This document shows positions 17,121 through 24,061 of a stretch of 64,000 nucleotides of DNA, piece after piece (within the stretch, counting starts at the first letter, position 1; the number at the start of each line of letters is the position of its first letter). The DNA is from Trichococcus pasteurii (GTDB taxonomy: Bacteria; Bacillota; Bacilli; Lactobacillales; Aerococcaceae): the NCBI RefSeq assembly GCF_900112935.1, contig NZ_FONM01000016.1:1-64000 (forward strand). The letters are read 5' to 3'. The notes below the pieces were generated by a model that worked only from the letters and a program-made list of their open reading frames with translations, made no database searches and was not told where the DNA came from. The position numbers and the translations under genes are program-made.

Positions 17121-18791
17121 ATGAAGAAAATATTTACATTTGATTTTTGGCAAAAATTTGGCAAGGCTTTGATGGTCGTTATTGCGGTCATGCCGGCAGC
17201 TGGTTTGATGATCAGTATCGGCAAGATGATCGCTATGTTCTCTGGAGATGTCCAATTGTTACTGACAACGGCTGGGGTCATCGAAGACCTGGGCTGGGCT
17301 GTCATCGTCAACCTGCATATCCTGTTCGCTGTCGCCATCGGGGGATCTTGGGCGAAAGAACGTGCCGGCGGAGCCTTCGCAGCACTGCTTGCCTTCATCC
17401 TGATCAACCGCACGACCGGCAAACTTTTCGCAGTGACCGGAGATATGCTGGCTACTGAAGGCGCGACAACCAAAACGTTGTTCGGCCAGGACATTCTGGT
17501 GAATGGTTACTTTACCAATGTTTTGGGCGCGCCCGCTTTGAATATGGGTGTCTTCGTTGGGATCATCGCCGGTTTTGTCGGCGCTGTTATCTTCAATAAA
17601 TACTATAACTACCGTAAGCTTCCTGATGCGTTGTCCTTCTTCAACGGCAAACGTTTCGTGCCTTTCGTCGTCATTGGTTGGTCCGTTCTAATTTCCCTTG
17701 TTTTGGCAATCATCTGGCCAGTCGTTCAGACCGGCATCAATAATTTCGGGATTTGGATCGCGGACTCCGCGGATACCGCACCGATTTTGGCACCGTTCGT
17801 CTACGGTACGCTGGAGCGTCTGTTGTTGCCGTTCGGTCTGCACCATATGCTGACGATTCCGATGAACTACACTTCTTTGGGTGGAACTTACACCATTTTG
17901 ACAGGCGCTGCTGCAGGTTCTCAAGTGTTCGGTCAAGATCCGCTTTGGTTGGCTTGGGCCAGCGATTTGGTGAACTTGAACAACACCGGCGATACAGCAG
18001 CCTACAATGAGTTGCTTAACGCATTCACTCCTGCCCGCTTTAAAGTTGGTCAAATGATCGGCGCAGCCGGCAGCTTGATGGGCTTGGCTTATGCTATGTA
18101 CCGCAACGTCGATGTCGACAAACGTCCGAAATACAAATCCATGTTCTTCTCCGCAGCCATCGCTGTTTTCCTGACAGGGGTAACCGAACCGCTTGAGTAC
18201 ATGTTCATGTTCGCTGCACCGCTGCTTTACGGCGTTTATGCAGTCCTGCAAGGGGCCGCTTTTGCCATGGCCGATATCATCAGCCTACGCGTCCACTCCT
18301 TCGGTACACTGGAATTCCTGACACGCATCCCGATGTCTTTGAAAGCCGGCTTGTGGTTGGATGTCGTCAACTATATCTGGGTGACGCTCGCTTTTGCCGT
18401 AATCATGTACTTCGTTGCCAACTTCATGATCAAACGCTTCAAATTCGCAACGCCAGGCCGTTTGGGCAACTACACGGACTTCGACGGCGAAGCGGAAGAA
18501 GCTGCTCCTGCCACTGCAACACCGGAAGGCAACGCTGGTGCATCCGATAACGATAAACTAGTTTGGAACATCATCGACGCATTCGGCGGCCAAGAAAACA
18601 TCACTGAAGTCGATGCTTGCATGACCCGTCTGCGCGTCACGGTCAAAGATGAAACCCAAGTTGCAGAAGATAAAAAATGGTCCACATTGGGTGCACGCGG
18701 CGTCATCCGCAAAGGCAAAGGCATCCAAGTCGTGTACGGTCCCCAAGCAGATGTCCTAAAATCTGATATAATAGATTTATTAGGAAGATAG
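17121..18791 (+). CDS. malT: Maltose-specific PTS transporter, EIICB
   Basis: A membrane permease with fused IIC and IIB domains (556 residues) that takes up maltose and phosphorylates it to maltose 6'-phosphate. The IIC domain (about 1-440) has many hydrophobic helices, the family segment MPAAGLMISIGK and a PFGLHHMLTIPMNY substrate-site loop. An Ala/Glu-rich linker leads to IIB with its phosphocysteine in EVDACMTRLRV. There is no IIA domain, so a glucose-type IIA from elsewhere must donate phosphate. ATG 17121 follows GAGAGGAG. The next gene, mapP, processes its product. The gene diverges from mapA and shares its operators. Confidence 0.93.
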   Translation: MKKIFTFDFWQKFGKALMVVIAVMPAAGLMISIGKMIAMFSGDVQLLLTTAGVIEDLGWAVIVNLHILFAVAIGGSWAKERAGGAFAALLAFILINRTTGKLFAVTGDMLATEGATTKTLFGQDILVNGYFTNVLGAPALNMGVFVGIIAGFVGAVIFNKYYNYRKLPDALSFFNGKRFVPFVVIGWSVLISLVLAIIWPVVQTGINNFGIWIADSADTAPILAPFVYGTLERLLLPFGLHHMLTIPMNYTSLGGTYTILTGAAAGSQVFGQDPLWLAWASDLVNLNNTGDTAAYNELLNAFTPARFKVGQMIGAAGSLMGLAYAMYRNVDVDKRPKYKSMFFSAAIAVFLTGVTEPLEYMFMFAAPLLYGVYAVLQGAAFAMADIISLRVHSFGTLEFLTRIPMSLKAGLWLDVVNYIWVTLAFAVIMYFVANFMIKRFKFATPGRLGNYTDFDGEAEEAAPATATPEGNAGASDNDKLVWNIIDAFGGQENITEVDACMTRLRVTVKDETQVAEDKKWSTLGARGVIRKGKGIQVVYGPQADVLKSDIIDLLGR

Positions 18792-18801
18792 GAAAAGCGG
18801 A

Positions 18802-18967
18802 ACGGGTTCGTTCAGCCCTGAAAGAAATTTAGGAAATCGTGTCGACTGAGCATCGAAGAGCGCAATAGGTACGATTTATCTAATTTCCGAAGGGCTTACC
18901 CGTGTAGCTAGCCATCATTTTGGATGCACGAAACACTTTAAAAGTCTGTAAAACATCCCAAATGATG
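18802..18967. other. Two large hairpins between malT and mapP
   Basis: The first structure (18802-18903) has nested arms ACGGGT/ACCCGT, AGCCCT/AGGGCT and an inner AGGAAATCG/CGATTTATCT stem, giving an imperfect hairpin of about 100 bases. The second (18913-18967) has 14-base arms CATCATTTTGGATG and CATCCCAAATGATG with one mismatch. Neither ends in a clean T-run. They may partly terminate or stabilise malT mRNA before mapP, or be an interspersed repeat. Confidence 0.45.
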
Positions 18968-19025
18968 CACTTTCTATTTTAAAAGATTATCTTAATAACT
19001 ATATATTTAGAAAGGAGAGGACCTC

Positions 19026-19844
19026 ATGAAACTACTGACATTGAATACGTACAGTTGGGTTCAAACAGCAGACCCTGAAACTTACGCCGCCCTGATTGCG
19101 GACATTCTGGAAAATGATTACGACGCCATCGCCCTGCAGGAAGTGAACCAGCTTTCCAGCGGCACAAGCGTCAACGAACCGGAGGGCTATCTGCCCACCC
19201 AGAACGAAATCCCGATCAAATCGGATAACTTCGCCTACTTCTTGGTGAAGGCCTTGGCGGAGAAAGGACTTTCCTACCATTGGTCCTGGGTGCCATGCCA
19301 TGAAGGCTACTTCCGTTTCGATGAAGGAGTCGCCATCCTCAGCAAAGCGCCGATTCAGTCAGTCGAACAAGTCCAACTTTCCGTAGTCAATGATTTCGAA
19401 AGCATCCACACCCGCCGCGCCTTGGTCCTCGAGACCGAAGCGGCCGCTTTCGTCTCCGTCCACCTGTCCTGGTGGAAAACGGAAGAAGAAAATCCGTTCT
19501 TGTTGGAGTGGACTTCCGTTGAGACGGCTGTCAAAAAACTGCGCGGCATCAAGCCCATCTATGTCATGGGTGACGTCAACAACCCAGCCGACGTCCGCAA
19601 CGAAGGCTACGACCTGATCACGAACGCCGGCTGGCAGGATGCCTACGCCGTCGCTGCAACGCGTATTGGATCTGCGACTGTTCCGCCGGCGATCGACGGT
19701 TGGGAAGGAAACGAAGTCCCGCTGCGCATCGACTACATCTTCTCGGATCAACCGCAAGCAGTCGAAACGTACGAAGTCAAATTCGACGGGAAGAAATTGC
19801 CTTGCGTGTCCGATCATTATGGGGTTGCGGTGACATACGCCTGA
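19026..19844 (+). CDS. mapP: Maltose 6'-phosphate phosphatase (EEP family)
   Basis: A 272-residue member of the endonuclease/exonuclease/phosphatase superfamily. The motifs are LLTLNTYSW, QEVNQ (38-42, metal Glu), DEGVAILS, SVHLSWW, GDVNNPAD, RIDYIF and the final SDHYGVAV with catalytic Asp-His. In Enterococcus faecalis a protein of this family, MapP, removes the phosphate from maltose 6'-phosphate made by MalT so that MapA can use the sugar. The same neighbours are found here, which supports the call. It is cytoplasmic, with no signal peptide. The ATG follows AAGGAGAGGACCTC. Two 3'-end remnants of a close paralogue lie at 22.7 and 23.9 kb. Confidence 0.85.
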   Translation: MKLLTLNTYSWVQTADPETYAALIADILENDYDAIALQEVNQLSSGTSVNEPEGYLPTQNEIPIKSDNFAYFLVKALAEKGLSYHWSWVPCHEGYFRFDEGVAILSKAPIQSVEQVQLSVVNDFESIHTRRALVLETEAAAFVSVHLSWWKTEEENPFLLEWTSVETAVKKLRGIKPIYVMGDVNNPADVRNEGYDLITNAGWQDAYAVAATRIGSATVPPAIDGWEGNEVPLRIDYIFSDQPQAVETYEVKFDGKKLPCVSDHYGVAVTYA

Positions 19845-19863
19845 GATTGATACATTTGAAAGA

Positions 19864-19900
19864 AAGAAGATCTACCTCGCGCGAGGTAGATCTTCTTTTT
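19864..19900 (+). terminator. Terminator of mapP
   Basis: Perfect 17-base arms AAGAAGATCTACCTCGC and GCGAGGTAGATCTTCTT (19864-19897) are followed by T residues. It lies 20 bases after the mapP stop codon. Confidence 0.85.
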
Positions 19901-19946
19901 ACATTTAGTTTTGTTGGACCCAGTGGCGGGGGTGCCGCGAAATGCG

Positions 19947-19983
19947 GAATTAGCCCGCCAAAAGCGTTTTGACGGGCTAATTC
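19947..19983. repeat. Inverted repeat between mapP and the SEC-C gene
   Basis: GAATTAGCCCGCCAAAA and TTTTGACGGGCTAATTC are 17-base arms with one mismatch and a 3-base loop. Their position between convergent genes suggests a bidirectional terminator for the SEC-C gene, though a T-run is lacking. Confidence 0.5.
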
Positions 19984-20018
19984 ACTTCGTCACCTACATT
20001 CTTATATCGTTTTTCCAC

Positions 20019-21026
20019 TTACTTCCCGCAGCATTTCTTGTATTTCTTGCCGCTCCCGCAAGGACAAGGGTCATTGCGGCCGATTTTTGGTTCATTGACG
20101 ATTGGCGTCACCTTCGGTTGGTGCACGAAATTCAGATTGTTGTTGGTCAGCTGCTCAAAATAGTTCTCTTCGGCAGAATCTTCTTCATTTTCAAAATACG
20201 CCCAGTTCCTCATTTCACCGATCGTATCATCGATTTTTTGTAAGTTTCTATCTCTCTCGGCTCTGTACAGTACCATCGACTGGCCTTCCACCATGGCCTG
20301 ATCTACGGATCCCATACCAATCAGGAAAGAATCCACCTTATCATTCTTATAGGCTTCCTTTATTTCATCATACACCTCGCCCGGGTAGATATCCGTACAG
20401 AGATTTATCAGCAACGTGAGAATGGTTGGATTATCGATCGTGGGAAGCAGTTCTTTGTAATAAGCCATAAGCTCCTGCCGTTCGAGCTCCCCGTTCAATG
20501 TCAAAATAGCCAAGGCGGTTAGCGCTTCAACTTTGATATACTTATCGACTTCCTCGTCCTCAACCAGTTGCTTTATGGATGTCACATCATTTCCGCAAAT
20601 GGATGCCATTATCCTTCCGGCATAATCTGTCATCGCGTCTCCAAACAACTTGTCCGTCAGCCCATTCGGCAGACTGAACAGTTCCAGCACAATAGGATAA
20701 GCTTCCTTGACTCTGAACTGAGCCAACAGAAGAACCGCATAAATATGCCCTAAATAATCAAAGTTGTTGCTGAATTGTTCCGCATTATCCCTCACCTCTT
20801 CAAGGAAAGCCATCAATAAAGGAATCGCTTCTTCTTTTCTGGCAATAATTTCCGCCAACTCTTCCTCAGGGAAAATCCTGTCGGGATCACATTTGATGCG
20901 ATCAATTAGTTCAGCCATCGTCTTTTCGGAATGGCCAAAAGTACCTGTCGTGCATTTTGGATCATTGCCGTTTAATTGATTATCCACTGCTTCCAACACG
21001 GTTTCTTTCAATTCTCTGCTCACCAT
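20019..21026 (-). CDS. DUF1186-like protein with C-terminal SEC-C zinc motif
   Basis: A 335-residue protein. Most of it is alpha-helical with HEAT-like character (for example [16 protein letters not shown]), as in DUF1186 proteins. The extreme C-terminus is a SEC-C motif, [19 protein letters not shown], which binds zinc through CxCx8CC and is known from SecA, where it contacts SecB or ribosomes. No enzymatic function can be assigned. ATG 21026 follows GAGGTG by seven bases; the frame extends upstream without a convincing start. It is transcribed away from its unrelated neighbours and seems to be a single gene. Confidence 0.75.
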   Translation of the reverse strand: MVSRELKETVLEAVDNQLNGNDPKCTTGTFGHSEKTMAELIDRIKCDPDRIFPEEELAEIIARKEEAIPLLMAFLEEVRDNAEQFSNNFDYLGHIYAVLLLAQFRVKEAYPIVLELFSLPNGLTDKLFGDAMTDYAGRIMASICGNDVTSIKQLVEDEEVDKYIKVEALTALAILTLNGELERQELMAYYKELLPTIDNPTILTLLINLCTDIYPGEVYDEIKEAYKNDKVDSFLIGMGSVDQAMVEGQSMVLYRAERDRNLQKIDDTIGEMRNWAYFENEEDSAEENYFEQLTNNNLNFVHQPKVTPIVNEPKIGRNDPCPCGSGKKYKKCCGK

Positions 21027-21235
21027 CACTAACACCTCACCAATGATATAGGTTATTGTCACTGCTTTTTTATGTACCTCTAGTTTACCATACACAAACT
21101 TTACAGGGCACACCTGAGTGGAGGCGATTACCAAAAATGTTGAACAACACAAGCCAAAAAGGCGTAGTTGTCTGTAAACGAGACAGCCCCACCTTTTTGT
21201 GTTTTCGCATGTGCGGTTGCAGAATTCACACAATT

Positions 21236-21514
21236 TTAAACGACTACTTCTATTTTTAACTTTCCGCCTGCAGATTCCACAATGTCACTCAATGTTTGTA
21301 CATTAATATTCTGCGTACCTTTTTCTACTCGAGCAATGTAAGATTGTTTTTTCCCAGTTAGGTTAGCTAACTCAGATTGACTTAACTGTTTTTCTGCTCT
21401 AATTTTTAAAAGAATATTTGCAGCTTGATAGCTGGCTTCGGTTTCTTTCCATGCTTCAGCAAACTCCGGTGTTTCCATTTGGGTATCGAAGTATTTCTGT
21501 AATTTATTTTCCAT
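21236..21514 (-). CDS. XRE-family HTH antitoxin-like protein
   Basis: About 92 residues. The N-terminus ([18 protein letters not shown]) precedes a Cro/CI-type helix-turn-helix: [19 protein letters not shown], then [16 protein letters not shown]. HigA-type antitoxins have this layout and size. The start is ATG 21514, six bases after GGAG; ATG 21526 is an alternative. It overlaps the 3' end of the truncated AbiEii-like gene, so the two are translationally linked. No complete HigB toxin lies next to it, and the tail of the upstream frame may be a HigB remnant. Confidence 0.75.
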   Translation of the reverse strand: MENKLQKYFDTQMETPEFAEAWKETEASYQAANILLKIRAEKQLSQSELANLTGKKQSYIARVEKGTQNINVQTLSDIVESAGGKLKIEVVV

Positions 21515-21941
21515 CTTTTTCTCCATTCCTTTCCAGGTAGCCTTTACGATACTCTGTACCACCAACACACCCTTGCAGAGCAATACGAATACCCGGGTAA
21601 TCATCTTCTTCACGGATATCTTGCATTTGCAAAACATCATAAGTGATGCCGTCATCAGTTTCTATTTGCCCGATTTCAGTGAGAACTTGCTTAATTTTTG
21701 ATAGGCTTAGGGTGAATCCTTTAACCGTTGCATCCAGATCCATAGTAGTTCGCTTTTCACTTCCAATAAAATTACCGACCAAATATCCACCCTTCAGAAT
21801 AAAGTTTTCTTTATAAGCCGATTGACTTAAACGAAAAAGAAATCGTTCCATAATGAAGTTACGCTGCAGTAATTGTGCAGGGATACCCGTTTTGGTTTGT
21901 ATGTTTTTGATTTTTTGTTTCATTTGAGTTGGGGTTATCAC
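21504..21941 (-). pseudogene. Truncated AbiEii-type nucleotidyltransferase toxin
   Basis: The 145 residues match only the N-terminal half of AbiEii/DUF1814 nucleotidyltransferase toxins, which are usually close to 280-300 residues. The nucleotidyltransferase signature is present (FILKGGYLVG and RTTMDLDAT, about 48-71), with IREEDDYPGIRIAL near 110. After that the sequence (GCVGGTEYRKGYLERNGEK) no longer resembles AbiEii but looks like the end of a HigB/RelE toxin. This suggests a deletion fusing two toxin genes. The GTG start at 21941 overlaps the abiEi stop by four bases. Activity is doubtful because the C-terminal domain is missing. Confidence 0.7.
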
Positions 21942-22546
21942 AACAATACCTCCACATAAGTTTTTATTTTGTCCAAAACGTTATATTTTTCAGCCAGGTT
22001 AAGTAATTTTGGGATATTTTTATCGGGTCTTCGCATATATTTTATGATTGCTTGTAAAAGTGTATCTTTATCCGCTTCATACCGTGTACTAAACATATCG
22101 CACAAGGTCCGTTCCATTGAATAGATCACAATATCGTTCCCATTGCTGCTTTTCACTGTCATTTGGTCCTCCTGCCAAACTGACCGTTCCTTCCATACCA
22201 ACGAAACGGGTTGCTCTTTAATTTTTTTCGAATGATAACCGCGCGGGAAGGTCATCGTGTAGATAAAAGGCGTTGTGTCGGACAATCCATGCAAGTAAAG
22301 AGCCGTTTCATGGGAATATACGCCTTTCGCAAACCGTTTTTGATAAATATACATCTCATCCTCGTAATAAAGTGGTGACAAATAGATTCCCCCGCTGATT
22401 TTTTCGAATCCCTCTTTTTTCAGATAATTTAACGATGCTTGATTCGGATAGCCTTCCTCTTTCAACGTGGCCAAGAACACAACGCCGTGATTTTTTTCTA
22501 CCTCGCGCGCTACGAGTTCCATTAATTTATTTTGATTTTCCGACAC
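21938..22546 (-). CDS. AbiEi-type antitoxin/transcriptional regulator
   Basis: Roughly 200 residues. The N-terminal winged helix (KLMELVAREVEKNHGVVF then LKKEGFEKISGGIYLSP) is followed by the AbiEi C-terminal domain with VYSHETALYLHGLSD and YSMERTLCDMF. AbiEi represses its own operon and antagonises AbiEii, a type IV toxin-antitoxin/abortive infection pair. GTG 22546 follows AGGTGG at a good distance; GTG 22558 is the longest option. It is the first gene of a short leftward operon whose toxin gene is truncated, so it is probably a residual regulator. Confidence 0.82.
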   Translation of the reverse strand: MSENQNKLMELVAREVEKNHGVVFLATLKEEGYPNQASLNYLKKEGFEKISGGIYLSPLYYEDEMYIYQKRFAKGVYSHETALYLHGLSDTTPFIYTMTFPRGYHSKKIKEQPVSLVWKERSVWQEDQMTVKSSNGNDIVIYSMERTLCDMFSTRYEADKDTLLQAIIKYMRRPDKNIPKLLNLAEKYNVLDKIKTYVEVLL

Positions 22547-22678
22547 GGTAATCACCACCTATTTTGATTTATATACAACAAACTATATATCAATGTAGTA
22601 TGAAAGTCAAAAAGCAGGGACTGCCCAATATCAGCGGCTTTTTCTTTCGCATTGGGTGGCTCTGTTTATCGTACTCGC

Positions 22679-22826
22679 CGGCTGGGAAGGAAACGATGTG
22701 CCGTCCCGCAGCGACTACATCTTCTCGGACCAACCGCAAGTGGTTGAAACGTCCGAAGTCAAGTTCGATGGAAAGAAATTCCCTTGCATTTCTGATCATT
22801 ATGGGGTTGCGGTTACATATTTGTGA
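22679..22826 (+). pseudogene. 3' remnant of a mapP paralogue (copy 1)
   Basis: Translated, this segment gives GWEGNDVPSRSDYIFSDQ and ends ISDHYGVAVTYL, matching the last ~48 residues of MapP closely. The Arg-Ile of the MapP RIDYIF motif has become Arg-Ser. Upstream sequence is unrelated, so the front of the gene is gone. It is followed by a terminator and the 52-bp repeat array. Confidence 0.85.
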
Positions 22827-22850
22827 TTATGAATCTTGATGAATAAAAAG

Positions 22851-22887
22851 AAAAAGCTGTCTCAGGTGATAATGAGGCAGCTTTTTT
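22851..22887 (+). terminator. Terminator after mapP remnant 1
   Basis: AAAAAGCTGTCTCA (22851-22864) pairs with TGAGGCAGCTTTTT, allowing one G-T pair, and runs into TTTTTT. The same hairpin recurs at 23908 and 28779 as part of a repeated cassette. Confidence 0.75.
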
Positions 22888-22914
22888 GGTTGGGATCGAT
22901 TTTTTGGGGGATGT

Positions 22915-23097
22915 TGTCCGATAATTGCAAAGAATCGGACATTTAGTCTGATGATGCTGACCTAGTTGTCCGATAACTCAACAGAATCGGACATCCATGA
23001 CGACGGTACTGTCCTAATTGTCCGATAACTCCAAAGAATCGGACATCCAGGATGACGATACTGACCTAGTTGTCCGATAACTCCAATGAATCGGACA
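22915..23097. repeat. Array of four 52-bp repeats with TGTCCGAT...ATCGGACA core
   Basis: Four 27-base units begin at exactly 52-base intervals: 22915, 22967, 23019 and 23071. Each is an inverted repeat TGTCCGAT(11)ATCGGACA with a conserved AACTCCAAAGA-like centre. The 25-base linkers resemble one another (TCCAGGATGACGATACTGAC type). This is a tandem repeat with a palindromic core and not a CRISPR, because the linkers are related. Beyond it, 23,100-23,395 holds nothing I can assign except a GTAATCGATTAC palindrome at 23358-23369. Confidence 0.9.
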
Positions 23098-23395
23098 AGC
23101 CAAAGCAGAAAACTAATCTACTGGAGAATTGATCGCGGAATACTCGGAGTCCGATCCCAACTACCGAAAATACTGGAAAACAATCAGAATTTACCCGGAT
23201 ATATAACGAGGCGGATTATAATCTAACATCATCAAATCCTTGATATTAGTGATTCTTGTGAAATCCTCGTTTCTCCCGGAACTCTAGGATCGTCAATACA
23301 AATATTCATATTGGCATATTTTGTCATAGTTTTTATTCATATTGATATAATTACATTGTAATCGATTACGAAACTATTAGGTTTAATACCTTATA

Positions 23396-23576
23396 GTGAC
23401 TGCAGCAGAAATAGAACCTCCCCTCCGTTTATTACACTGTATATCAAACAACTTGGAGGACGAATGGTATAACTTATGTTGAAGTGAAGACCACAGTCTG
23501 GAAATACAGCAACTATACTGGATATATTGGTCAGGGGACATCTTTAAGAACCTATTCAGATAACGGAATGGATTGA
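23396..23576 (+). pseudogene. Frameshifted remnant of a small secreted peptide gene
   Basis: Two overlapping frames read together as VTAAEIEPP and then VYYTVYQTTWRTNGITYVEV, KTTVWKYSNYTGYIGQGTSL and RTYSDNGMD-stop. This resembles the mature part of a small Tyr/Thr-rich exported peptide. A one-base shift near 23420 and the absence of a signal peptide upstream suggest a decayed gene. Its stop overlaps the TTG start of the next membrane-protein gene (TTGA), as in bacteriocin/immunity pairs. The family is not recognised; this is a reading of the sequence, not a match. Confidence 0.35.
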
Positions 23577-23815
23577 TACTATTGAAAAGGAAATTTAATC
23601 GCTTCTATGGGCTTATATTTATAAGCTTAATTCTTTGTGAGTTTGTTGATATGCCTTACAGTCGGTTGGTACAATACCTTTTAGGAGCAGTATTTTTAGG
23701 ATTGTTGATTCTGGAAATATTCTATACAAAGAAAAGAGAAAATAAGATTGAAATAGATTCCATCGTCATTCTCGCTATTTTTTTAATCTTAGCTTTTGTT
23801 TTTGGAATCAAGTAA
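23573..23815 (+). CDS. Small two-helix membrane protein
   Basis: 80 residues with two hydrophobic segments (about 12-50, interrupted near VDMPYSRLVQ, and 63-79) and a charged KKRENKIEID loop between them. The N-terminus is basic (LKRKFNRFY), placing it on the cytoplasmic side. The start is a TTG overlapping the stop of the preceding frame; a second TTG lies at 23582. The small size and coupling suggest an immunity-type protein for the decayed peptide upstream, but this is inference. No conserved family is recognised. Confidence 0.4.
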   Translation: MILLKRKFNRFYGLIFISLILCEFVDMPYSRLVQYLLGAVFLGLLILEIFYTKKRENKIEIDSIVILAIFLILAFVFGIK

Positions 23816-23845
23816 CTCAACTTTCAAAAGCATCCCCAACAATCA

Positions 23846-23893
23846 ACGGCTGGGAAGGAAACGAACCCCCGCTCCGCAGCGACTACATCTTCA
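23846..23893 (+). pseudogene. 3' remnant of a mapP paralogue (copy 2)
   Basis: The segment encodes NGWEGNEPPLRSDYIF, matching the GWEGNEVPLRIDYIF region of MapP. It then jumps to TTGATGAATAAA, the sequence that lies after the stop codon in copy 1. It therefore looks like copy 1 with the final ~30 codons deleted. Confidence 0.75.
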
Positions 23894-23907
23894 TTGATGA
23901 ATAAAGA

Positions 23908-23938
23908 GAAAAAGCTGTCTCATGAGGCAGCTTTTTTT
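23908..23938 (+). terminator. Terminator after mapP remnant 2
   Basis: AAAAAGCTGTCTCA is followed directly by TGAGGCAGCTTTTTTT, giving the same hairpin as at 22851 with a shorter loop and a T-run. Confidence 0.7.
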
Positions 23939-23966
23939 GGTTGGGCTCGATTTTTGTGGGGGTTGT

Positions 23967-23993
23967 TGTCCGATAACTCCACAGTATCGGACA
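23967..23993. repeat. Single TGTCCGAT...ATCGGACA unit
   Basis: One copy of the 27-base palindromic unit found in the arrays at 22915 and 28833, at the same position relative to the cassette terminator. No further units follow here. Confidence 0.85.
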
Positions 23994-24010
23994 GCCAAGC
24001 CAGATATCCG

Positions 24011-24049
24011 AAAACAGGAGTCGCCCCACACGGGAACGGCTCCTGTTTT
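24011..24049 (-). terminator. Terminator of the bce operon
   Basis: AAAACAGGAGTCG (24011-24023) pairs with CGGCTCCTGTTTT (24037-24049), with one mismatch. It lies 12 bases after the bceB stop codon, and the stem ends in T residues on either strand. Confidence 0.7.
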
Positions 24050-24061
24050 TACTGATGCATA

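Noticed and set aside
21513-21655. Longer N-terminal extension of the HTH antitoxin
   Set aside because: The extra residues overlap the AbiEii-like frame and no start there has a suitable ribosome binding site.
22564-22839. 91-codon frame containing the mapP-like tail as a functional gene
   Set aside because: Only the last ~48 codons match MapP; the front is unrelated sequence and the catalytic N-terminal motifs are missing.
22915-23097. CRISPR array of 27-base repeats with 25-base spacers
   Set aside because: The spacers resemble one another, each repeat is a long palindrome, and no cas gene is present. It is a tandem repeat.
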